Of a DNA stretch of 64,000 bases, positions 57,274 to 64,000 are shown one piece after another; the stretch's first letter is position 1; each line of letters opens with the position of its first letter. Below the pieces are notes generated by a model, which searched no databases, was not told the origin of the DNA, and saw only the letters and a list, made by a program, of their open reading frames with translations. A program made the position numbers and the translations under genes. The stretch lies in the NCBI RefSeq assembly GCF_021590045.1, contig NZ_CP062221.1, positions 3,348,001 to 3,412,000 of the forward strand, given 5' to 3'. The DNA is from Cellulomonas palmilytica (GTDB taxonomy: Bacteria > Actinomycetota > Actinomycetes > Actinomycetales > Cellulomonadaceae).

Positions 57274-58215
57274 TCAGGCTGCCGCGACAGGGGTTCGCCG
57301 CGCCCAGCCGCGCCGCGTGCGCGCCCGGCCGACGAGCCGGCACACGACGTAGATGGCGAACGAGATCGTCGTGACGTACGGGCTGATCGGTACCGAGCCG
57401 CCGAGCGCGAGCAGGATCCCGCCGACCGCGCTCGTCACCGCGAACACCACCGACAGCACCGGCACCACGACCGGCGACGCCGACACGCGCGTCGCGGCCG
57501 CCGCGGGCGTGATGAGCAGCGACAGCACGAGCAGCGCCCCGACGACCTGCACCGCGAGCGCGACCGCGAGGCCGAGGAGCAGCATGAACGCGAGACCGAG
57601 CGCACGCGTCGGCACGCCGCGCGCCGCGGCGACGTCCGGGTCGACGCTCGCGAACGTCAACGGGCGCCACATCGCGAGCAGCCCCGCGACGACGAGCGCG
57701 GCGACCACCAGGAACACCGACAGCCGCGTCGAGTCGACCGCCACGACCTGCCCCGTGAGCAGCCCGAACTTGTTCGCCGCGCGCCCCGGGTACAGCGCGA
57801 GGAACAGCACGCCGAGGCCCAGGCCGAACGGCATGAGCACGCCGATGATCGAGTTCCGGTCGCGCGCACGCGTCCCCAGCAGGCCGATCACGACCGCCGC
57901 GACCACCGAGCCGAGCACCGCGCCGAGCATGACGTCGACCGACAGCAGGAGCGCCGCGGCCGCGCCGGCGAACGAGAGCTCGCTGATCCCGTGCACCGCG
58001 AACGCGAGGTCGCGCTGCATGACGAACACGCCGACGAGCCCGCCGACGAGCCCGAGCACCGCGGCCGCGACGAGCGAGTTCTGCACCAGGCCCAGCAGCG
58101 CGCCGTAGTCGCTGAAGTCGAACACGCGCCGCCACCAGTCGTCGGCGACCTCGGTCCGCAGGCCGGCGGCGGTCGTCGTCACGGGCGCGAGGGTCGTCGT
58201 CGCGAGCGCGCTCAT
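57274..58215 (-). CDS. znuB: zinc ABC transporter permease
   Basis: A 313-residue ABC-3 family permease with about eight helices. FMQRDLAFAVHGISELSFAGAAAALL is the family's coupling region near helix 2, and VQVVGALLVLSLLITPAAAA is the conserved late helix. A 45-residue cytoplasmic leader with DWWRRVFDFSDY precedes helix 1. Its ATG overlaps the ATPase stop by four bases. Third gene of the znuACB operon; it moves Zn2+ (or Mn2+) through the membrane. Confidence 0.93.
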   Translation of the reverse strand: MSALATTTLAPVTTTAAGLRTEVADDWWRRVFDFSDYGALLGLVQNSLVAAAVLGLVGGLVGVFVMQRDLAFAVHGISELSFAGAAAALLLSVDVMLGAVLGSVVAAVVIGLLGTRARDRNSIIGVLMPFGLGLGVLFLALYPGRAANKFGLLTGQVVAVDSTRLSVFLVVAALVVAGLLAMWRPLTFASVDPDVAAARGVPTRALGLAFMLLLGLAVALAVQVVGALLVLSLLITPAAAATRVSASPVVVPVLSVVFAVTSAVGGILLALGGSVPISPYVTTISFAIYVVCRLVGRARTRRGWARRTPVAAA

Positions 58216-59009
58216 GCGTCGGCCTCCTCGACGTGGTGGTGCTCGTCGTCGCCGCCGACGATGACGACGCGCCCGTGCGAGCGCAGGACGTCGACGGGCG
58301 TGCCGTACAGCGCGGTCAGGCGGCTGGAGGTGAGGACCTCGTCCGGCGTGCCGATCGCGTGGCCGGCGGGCCCGAGGTACAGGACCCGGTCGGTGTACGG
58401 GAGCACCGGGTTGATCTCGTGGGTCACGAACACGACCGCGGTGCCGCGGTCGCGGCGCATCGCGTCGATGAGCGCCGTGACCTCGTGCTGGTGGCGCAGG
58501 TCGAGGGACAGCAGCGGCTCGTCGCACAGGAGCAGCGCGGGCTCGGTGCCGAGCGCCTGCGCGATGCGCACGCGCTGCTGCTCACCGCCCGAGAGCATGC
58601 CGAGCGGCACGTCCGCGTACGACGTCGCGCCGACGGCCGCGAGCAGCTCGTCGACCCGGTGACGCGTGCGACGCCCGCCGATGCCCCAGCGGTCGCCGTC
58701 GAGGCCGAGCCGCACCAGGTCGCGCGCCCGCACGGGCGTCGACGGGTCGATTAGCCGCTGCTGCGGGATGTACCCGACCGCGCGGCTGCCCCGGCGCGGC
58801 GGCCGGCCGAGGATCGTCAGGTGCCCGCCGGCGAGCGGCGCGAGGCCGAGGACCACGCGCAGCAGGCTCGTCTTGCCCGACCCGTTGGGGCCGAGCACCG
58901 TGAGGAACTCCCCCGGCCGCACGACGAGGTCGAGGTCCGACCAGACGACGCGCGGTCCGTACGCGAGGCGCGCGCCCGCGAGCTCGAGCGGCGCCGCCGG
59001 GGCGCTCAC
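58212..59009 (-). CDS. znuC: zinc ABC transporter ATP-binding protein
   Basis: A 265-residue ABC ATPase. Walker A is GPNGSGKTS, the signature is LSGGEQQRV, Walker B is LLLCDEPLLSLD and the switch His is in FVTHEINP. The C-terminal tail ends in an acidic/His-rich segment (GGDDEHHHVEE), common in zinc ATPases. The GTG overlaps the stop of znuA by four bases, and its stop overlaps the znuB start. Confidence 0.95.
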   Translation of the reverse strand: MSAPAAPLELAGARLAYGPRVVWSDLDLVVRPGEFLTVLGPNGSGKTSLLRVVLGLAPLAGGHLTILGRPPRRGSRAVGYIPQQRLIDPSTPVRARDLVRLGLDGDRWGIGGRRTRHRVDELLAAVGATSYADVPLGMLSGGEQQRVRIAQALGTEPALLLCDEPLLSLDLRHQHEVTALIDAMRRDRGTAVVFVTHEINPVLPYTDRVLYLGPAGHAIGTPDEVLTSSRLTALYGTPVDVLRSHGRVVIVGGDDEHHHVEEADA

Positions 59010-60037
59010 GCGAGCGCCTGGGCGAACGCGTCCAGGTTCCCCGCCATCCACGACACGTAGTCCTCGCCCTCCGGCAGCGTCTCGGTCACGTCCACGACGG
59101 GCAGCCCCGCGTCCTGCGCGGCCTCGAGCACCTGGTCGGTCTGCGGGCCCGTCGTCTGCTCGTTGTACACGAGGAACGCGACGTCGGGCGACGACACGAG
59201 GTCGAGCATCTCGCTCATCGCGCCCGGCGGGACGTCGATCTCCTCCTCGACGGCCTCCGAGAACTGCGCGGGCGTGCGGTCGACGAACCCGGCGGCCTCG
59301 ACCAGGAGCAGCGGCACCGGCTCGGTCACGAGCACCCCGACGCCGCCGTGCCGCCCGGCGAGCTCCGCGGCCCGCTGCTCGAGCTCCGCGACGCGTTCGA
59401 CGAACGCGTCCGCGTTGGCCTGCAGCGTCGCCGCGTCCTCGGGAGCGAGCGCGGCGAGCTCGTCCGCGACCTGGTGGGCGACCGCCTGCGCGGTGGGCAG
59501 GTCGTACCAGACGTGCTCGTTGCCCTCCCCGTGCGCGTGGCCGTCCTCGTGCGTGCCGTCCTCGTCGTGCGTCCCGTCGGCGTCGTCGCGATCGGCGTCG
59601 TCGTGATCGGCGTCGTCGGCGTCCTCGTGGGCCGGGTCGGTCGCGTCGACGGGCGCGGGCTCGTCGTGCGCGTCGACCGCGACGACCACGGGCGGCGCCT
59701 GGTCGAGCGCGTCCACGAGCTGCGTCGCGAAGTCGTCGTAGCCACCACCGTTGACGACGACGAGGTCGGCGCGCGAGATCGCGAGCTCGACGCGCGCGTT
59801 CGCCTCGAACGAGTGCGGGTCGACGGACGGGTCGTCGATGATCGAGGTCACCTCGGCGAGGTCGCCCGCCACCTGCCGCACGACGTCGCCCCAGACGTTC
59901 GTGGACGCGACCACCGAGAGCGTCGCGTCGGACGGGCCGTCCGGCACGGTGTCCGACGAGCACGCGCCGAGCGTCAGGGCCAGGCCCAGGGCGCCCGTCA
60001 GGCAGCAGGCGAGGGAGGTGGCGGCGCGGGCACGCAT
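59006..60037 (-). CDS. znuA: zinc ABC transporter substrate-binding lipoprotein
   Basis: A 343-residue cluster 9 metal-binding lipoprotein. The signal peptide ends in LGACSS (lipidated Cys near 26). Metal ligands are the His in SVDPHSFE, the His in GNEHVWYDLP and the late Asp/Glu; between them a His/Asp-rich loop (about residues 130-170, with HEDADDADHDDADRDDADG) is typical of zinc-specific members. AAAGGGG precedes the ATG. First gene of the znuACB operon; an AT-rich patch upstream probably holds the Zur box. Confidence 0.94.
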   Translation of the reverse strand: MRARAATSLACCLTGALGLALTLGACSSDTVPDGPSDATLSVVASTNVWGDVVRQVAGDLAEVTSIIDDPSVDPHSFEANARVELAISRADLVVVNGGGYDDFATQLVDALDQAPPVVVAVDAHDEPAPVDATDPAHEDADDADHDDADRDDADGTHDEDGTHEDGHAHGEGNEHVWYDLPTAQAVAHQVADELAALAPEDAATLQANADAFVERVAELEQRAAELAGRHGGVGVLVTEPVPLLLVEAAGFVDRTPAQFSEAVEEEIDVPPGAMSEMLDLVSSPDVAFLVYNEQTTGPQTDQVLEAAQDAGLPVVDVTETLPEGEDYVSWMAGNLDAFAQALA

Positions 60038-60075
60038 CGGGGACCCCTTTCACGGTGCCGCACCGTGCGGCCTGG

Positions 60076-60102
60076 CGATAACGATAGCAGTTCCCAATAA
60101 GA
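60076..60102. promoter_or_regulatory. probable Zur-controlled promoter of znuA
   Basis: GCGATAACGATAGCAGTTCC followed by CAATAAG is the most AT-rich stretch in the neighbourhood, 39 bases before znuA. The GATAACGAT core resembles Fur-family half-sites. The exact Zur consensus of this organism is not known, so this is a tentative call. Confidence 0.45.
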
Positions 60103-60173
60103 GCGGACGCCATCCCGAACGCTCCCCGCGCTGGTCACGCGCCCACGTCACCCGACCGGACGCCCCGGCACGG

Positions 60174-60212
60174 CCGAGGGGGCCCGCGCCGCACCGGCAC
60201 GAGCCCCCTCGG
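60174..60212 (-). terminator. terminator of the UPF0182 gene
   Basis: CCGAGGGGGC pairs perfectly (10 bp) with GCCCCCTCGG; the 19-base loop has room for an inner stem. It begins 12 bases after the UPF0182 stop on the minus strand. Confidence 0.7.
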
Positions 60213-60223
60213 GTGTCGATCCG

Positions 60224-63200
60224 TCAGCTGCCGGCCGTGGCCGTCGGCGCCGGAGTCGCCGTGGACGTGGGCGTCGGCGTCACGGCCGAGCCGCCCTCGA
60301 GCCGCGCCTCCGCGTCGAGCGCGTCCGCGATCGCCTGGTCGAGCGCGTCCTGCGACTCGCCGTAGGCCGCGAAGTCGCCCTCCGCGAGCGCCGCCTGACC
60401 CTCCTGGATCGCGACGCGCGCCCGCTCGAGCGCGTCCGCGAGGTCCGCACGCGCCTGCGCGTCCTCGCCGCCCGGCTCCTCGCCCGCCCCCGGCTCCTCG
60501 GGCGCCTCGCCACCCGTGCCGGGGTCCGGCTCCTCGCCGCCCGGCTCGGTACCCGGGTCGGTCTCCACGCCCGAGTCGCCGTCGAAGACGTCGTTGAGCG
60601 CGCCGTCGAGCGTCTCGGAGATCGCCACGTCGTCGCCGAACGCGACGATCACGCGCTGCAGCAGCGGGAACGTCGTGCCGGTCTCGGCCTGCAGGTACAC
60701 GGGCTGGACGTAGAGCATGCCGTCACCCACCGGGAGCGCGAGCAGGTTGGCGCGCACGATGTTCGCGCCACCGCGCCCGAGCAGCGTGAACTCCTCGGCG
60801 ACCGTCGAGTCGGTCGTCATGTTGTTGTTCACCTGGCCCGGACCGGGCACCGAGCCGTCTCTCGGCAGCTCGAGCATCCGGATCTTGCCGTACCCGGCGG
60901 CCTTCGTGCCGTCCTGCGCGCCCGCGTCCGCGTCGACCGCGATGTACCCGCGCATGACGTTGCGGGCCTGCTGACCGAACGGGATGAACGTCGACGTCAG
61001 CGAGAAGCTCGCGGCCTTCTCGTTCGGCATCCGCAGCGTCATGTAGTACGGCGGCTGCGCCACGTTGCCCGCGGTGTTCGGGTCGTCCGGCACCGCCCAG
61101 AAGTCCGTCCCGGTGAAGAACTGCTTCGGGTCGGTCACGTGGTAGCGCGCGAGCAGCTCACGCTGCACCTTGAACAGGTCCTCGGGGTAGCGCAGGTGAG
61201 CCATGAGCTCGCCCTCGATCTCGCTCAGCGGCTGCAGCGACGTCGGGAAGATCTCCTGCCACGCGCGCAGGATCGGGTCCTCGTCGTCCCACGCGTACAG
61301 CGTCACCGTGCCGTCGTACGCGTCGACCGTCGCCTTGACCGAGTTGCGGATGTAGTTCGCGGTCTTCGACTGCAGCGCCTGGACGGTCTGCGACGACTGC
61401 GTGAGCGAGTCGACCGTCGCGTCGTCGAGCGTGACCTGCGCGGCGTACGGGTACTGGCTGCTCGTCGTGTAGCCGTCGACGATCCACACCACGCGCCCGC
61501 CGACGACCGCCGGGTAGACGCGCCCGTCGAGCGTCAGGTACGGCGCGACCTTCTCCACGCGGTCCCGCGGGCTGCGGTCGTACAGGATCTGCGAGTGCTC
61601 GTTCACGCGGTCCGAGAACAGGATCTGCTCCGAGCCGAACTTCACCGCGTACAGCAGCTTGTTCCACGCGTTGCCGACGCTCGGGCCGGCCGAGACGTCC
61701 TGCGTCGGGAAGCGCGTGTTGACCGAGCCGCCGCCGTCGTTCGTCGGACGGTCCAGCTCCCACTCCGAGCCCTCGGGGCCACCGACGATCGAGTACTGCG
61801 GCGAGCCCGGGCTGAAGTAGATGCGCGGCTCGTACTCGCCGAGCACACCCTTCGACGGGATCCCGCTCTCGAGGAACGACGGGGCGCCGCGCGCCGCGGT
61901 GCGGTTGCCCGCCGCCGCGACCACGCCGTACCCGTGCGTGTACACGGTCACGTCGTTGGTCCAGTTGCGCTGCGACGCCTCGAGGCCGGACAGGTTGAGC
62001 TCACGCGCGGCGATGACCGTGTCCTGGCTCTCGCCGTCGATCTGGTACCGGTCGACCGACAGCGTGTCCGGGAAGCTGTAGAACGTCGTGACCTGCTGCA
62101 GCTGCTTGAACGACGGGCTGACGACCTGCGGGTCGAGCAGACGGATCGACGCCGCGGTCTCCGCGTCGTCGCGCAGGGCCTGCGGCTCCGCCGTCACCTT
62201 CGCGTCGTACTCCTGCACGTCCACGTCGTCGATGCCGTACGCCTGACGCGTCGCGTCGATGTTGCGCTTGATGTACTCCGACTCGGCGTCCTGCTGGTTG
62301 GGCTGCACCTGGAAGCGCTGCACGACCGCCGGGTAGATGCCGCCGACCGCGATCGCGGCGACGACCATGAGGCCCACGCCGATGAGCGGCACGCGCCAGT
62401 TCCCGCGCACCGCGGTCACGACGAACGTGACGGCGACGAACACCGCGATGCCCGCGAGGATCGCCTTCGACGGGATGACCGCGTGCACGTCGGTGTACGC
62501 GGCGCCGTCGAACTTCTCGGCGGTCTTCGTGAGGATCGAGTAGCGGTCGAGCCAGTAGTTCGCGGCCACCAGCAGCATGAGCACCGCGGCGATCACCGAC
62601 AGCTGGATGCGCGCGGCGCGCGTCGTGCGCGGCGTGTCGTTGCTGCCGCCGATGCGCAGGCCCCCGTACAGGTACTGCGTCGCGAGCGCCGCGACGCCCG
62701 AGAGCACCGTGACCGCGATCAGGAACGACACCACGAACCGGATGCCCGGCAGCACGAACAGGTAGAAGCCCAGGTCGATCCCGTACTGCGGGTCGGACGT
62801 CCCGACGTGCTGGGAGTGCATCCACAGCTGGACCGTGTCCCAGCGCTGCGACACCGCGGCACCGGCGAACAGGCCGAGCAGCGCGGGCGCGACGATCATG
62901 ACGAGGCGGCGCAGCGGCTCGATGGCCTCGCGGTACTGGTCGAGGCTCGCCTGCTCGGGCGTCGACGGCGCGTACACCGGCCGCGAGCGGTACGCGTACC
63001 GCATGGTCAGCCCGACCGCGACGGCCATCACCAGGAACCCGACCACGAACAGCACGGCGCGCGTGCCCCACTCGGTGCGCAGCACCTCGAGGAAGCCGAG
63101 CTGGTCGAACCACAGCCACTCGGTCCACACCTGGGCCAGGATCAGGACGAGCACGACGATCGCGCCGAGCACGATCAGCGTCGGGACGAGCGCTCCGCGC

Positions 63201-63268
63201 CGCCTCTCGCTCGGACGGCCGGCTGGTCGGCCGGCGCTCGGGTTGCGGGGTGTGCTGGCGAAGCTCAC
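60224..63268 (-). CDS. UPF0182 family membrane protein
   Basis: A 1014-residue UPF0182 (COG1615) protein. Seven membrane helices occupy about residues 28-310 (including QVWTEWLWFDQLGFLEVLRTEWGTR, the family hallmark after helix 1). A large extracytoplasmic domain follows with SPGSPQYSIVGGPEGSEWELDRP and YFTGTDFW-like segments. The last 110 residues are a Pro/Glu/Gly low-complexity stretch and a helical piece ending in TPTPTSTATPAPT. Function is unknown; it is conserved across actinobacteria. GAGGA precedes the GTG at about ten bases. Confidence 0.93.
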   Translation of the reverse strand: MSFASTPRNPSAGRPAGRPSERRRGALVPTLIVLGAIVVLVLILAQVWTEWLWFDQLGFLEVLRTEWGTRAVLFVVGFLVMAVAVGLTMRYAYRSRPVYAPSTPEQASLDQYREAIEPLRRLVMIVAPALLGLFAGAAVSQRWDTVQLWMHSQHVGTSDPQYGIDLGFYLFVLPGIRFVVSFLIAVTVLSGVAALATQYLYGGLRIGGSNDTPRTTRAARIQLSVIAAVLMLLVAANYWLDRYSILTKTAEKFDGAAYTDVHAVIPSKAILAGIAVFVAVTFVVTAVRGNWRVPLIGVGLMVVAAIAVGGIYPAVVQRFQVQPNQQDAESEYIKRNIDATRQAYGIDDVDVQEYDAKVTAEPQALRDDAETAASIRLLDPQVVSPSFKQLQQVTTFYSFPDTLSVDRYQIDGESQDTVIAARELNLSGLEASQRNWTNDVTVYTHGYGVVAAAGNRTAARGAPSFLESGIPSKGVLGEYEPRIYFSPGSPQYSIVGGPEGSEWELDRPTNDGGGSVNTRFPTQDVSAGPSVGNAWNKLLYAVKFGSEQILFSDRVNEHSQILYDRSPRDRVEKVAPYLTLDGRVYPAVVGGRVVWIVDGYTTSSQYPYAAQVTLDDATVDSLTQSSQTVQALQSKTANYIRNSVKATVDAYDGTVTLYAWDDEDPILRAWQEIFPTSLQPLSEIEGELMAHLRYPEDLFKVQRELLARYHVTDPKQFFTGTDFWAVPDDPNTAGNVAQPPYYMTLRMPNEKAASFSLTSTFIPFGQQARNVMRGYIAVDADAGAQDGTKAAGYGKIRMLELPRDGSVPGPGQVNNNMTTDSTVAEEFTLLGRGGANIVRANLLALPVGDGMLYVQPVYLQAETGTTFPLLQRVIVAFGDDVAISETLDGALNDVFDGDSGVETDPGTEPGGEEPDPGTGGEAPEEPGAGEEPGGEDAQARADLADALERARVAIQEGQAALAEGDFAAYGESQDALDQAIADALDAEARLEGGSAVTPTPTSTATPAPTATAGS

Positions 63269-63401
63269 GTCGGTGCGGTCCTCGTCGTCTCGGTGTCGTG
63301 TTCTCGTCCAGCCCAACGCGGGCGGACCGGCCCAGGTTCCCACACGCCCGGCGGCTCGTGTCAGGTCTCGTCGCAGGTGCGCCGGGTGCGACGATGGCCC
63401 G

Positions 63402-63989
63402 GTGAACCCCAGCACGCCGCCGCCCGCCGACGTCCCCGCGCAGGGGCCCGCCCCCGACGCCGCCACCCGCGCGCTCGCCGACGCCGTGCGCGAGATCGAG
63501 CACCACGTCGCCGCCGCGGGCTGGGACGCCCCGGTGCGCGTGTTCGCCCTGGTCCGCACGCAGGCCGCGCTCGCCGCCGAGCCGTCGCTCGCCGAGCAGC
63601 TCACGCCCACGACGCTCGCCGCCGCGCAGGCCGAGCCGTGGCACCTGACGTCGGTCGAGCAGGAGGGGCTGCCCGACGCGCCGGACCTCGAGACGCTGCT
63701 CGCGGGCCTGTCCTGGCCCGAGACGGTCGACGGCGTGGCGGTGACCGCCGAGCGCGTCGTGCTGCCCCCGGCCGCCGAGGCTCAGATGCCCGCGGACCCC
63801 GACGAGGCGCTGCCGTGGCTGCTCGCGCACCCCGACCGTCAGGACGTGCGCCTCGCGGTGGGCGTGCTGCGCCAGGGCGCGACCTGGTGCGCCGTGCGCC
63901 AGCGCGCGCACGACAGCGACGACCAGGTCGGTCAGGGCGCCGACGTGGTGCCCGGGCTGCTCGAGGCGCTGCGCGCGACCCTCGCCTGA
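63402..63989 (+). CDS. PPA1309-family protein
   Basis: A 195-residue soluble protein of the PPA1309 family, conserved next to UPF0182 genes in actinobacteria. Recognisable segments are ALADAVREIEHHVAAAGWDAPVRVFALVRT, the W-rich EPWHLTSVEQEGLPD, LLAGLSWPETVDGVAVTAERV and the late DVRLAVGVLRQGATWCAVR. Function unknown. GACGAT lies six bases before the GTG and no ribosome-binding site is present, so it is leaderless. It is divergent from the UPF0182 gene. Confidence 0.9.
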   Translation: MNPSTPPPADVPAQGPAPDAATRALADAVREIEHHVAAAGWDAPVRVFALVRTQAALAAEPSLAEQLTPTTLAAAQAEPWHLTSVEQEGLPDAPDLETLLAGLSWPETVDGVAVTAERVVLPPAAEAQMPADPDEALPWLLAHPDRQDVRLAVGVLRQGATWCAVRQRAHDSDDQVGQGADVVPGLLEALRATLA

Positions 63990-64000
63990 GCCCGCGGGGC

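Overview
The window is a chromosomal segment of a very GC-rich actinobacterium, most likely a Cellulomonas-type, plant-polysaccharide-degrading member of the Micrococcales. Supports for this are: a secreted esterase with a Thr/Pro linker and a family 2 cellulose-binding module; an alpha-glucuronidase gene cluster; an actinobacterial initiator tRNA; actinobacterial families such as PPA1309 and UPF0182; and many apparently leaderless genes. Gene density is high. I see no insertion sequence, prophage, CRISPR array or rRNA. The only structural RNA gene I recognise is one initiator tRNA-Met.

Layout. 0.1-5.7 kb: GNAT acetyltransferase, DUF4349 lipoprotein, DUF2079 membrane protein, and a divergent LysR/EamA pair. 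5.7-11.6 kb: initiator tRNA with terminator; a three-gene sugar ABC importer without ATPase; a PaaX-family regulator; the CBM2 esterase. 11.6-15.7 kb: a DUF916 surface protein and a 901-residue double-esterase protein whose first esterase unit has lost its catalytic residues and whose C-terminus looks WxL-like. 15.8-20.8 kb: a formaldehyde-dehydrogenase-like alcohol dehydrogenase; a tight ANTAR / haem-oxygenase-like diiron protein / CDGSH operon; and a manganese catalase. 21-31 kb: APC permease, DUF808, DUF72, a tiny acidic protein, a histidine phosphatase overlapping stand-alone NnrD, a STAS/SpoIIE-phosphatase pair, an epimerase pseudogene remnant and a DUF2231 fusion.

31-38 kb: SDR; a four-gene operon joining a divergent Nramp-like transporter to two PRC-barrel proteins; and an MMPL pump divergent from a TetR regulator with two matching operators. 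38-42 kb: the Hen1/Pnkp RNA-repair operon. 42-53 kb: an aldouronate/glucuronate utilisation locus: LacI, ManD, GH67, a YesL-like protein, a solute-binding protein, two permeases and UxaC. Three LacI-type operators appear to tie it into one regulon. 53-57 kb: MarR, a small protein, CsbD, alpha/beta hydrolase, an unknown TIM-barrel-like protein and a PfpI protein. 57-60 kb: Zur and a ZnuABC zinc importer. 60-64 kb: UPF0182 and PPA1309 proteins.

Main biological themes are import and breakdown of xylan-derived sugars, stress and redox defence, RNA repair, and metal homeostasis. Function calls come from reading translated sequence and recognising family motifs. No database search was run, and starts were chosen from ribosome-binding sites, stop/start overlaps or -10 boxes placed just before the start codon.
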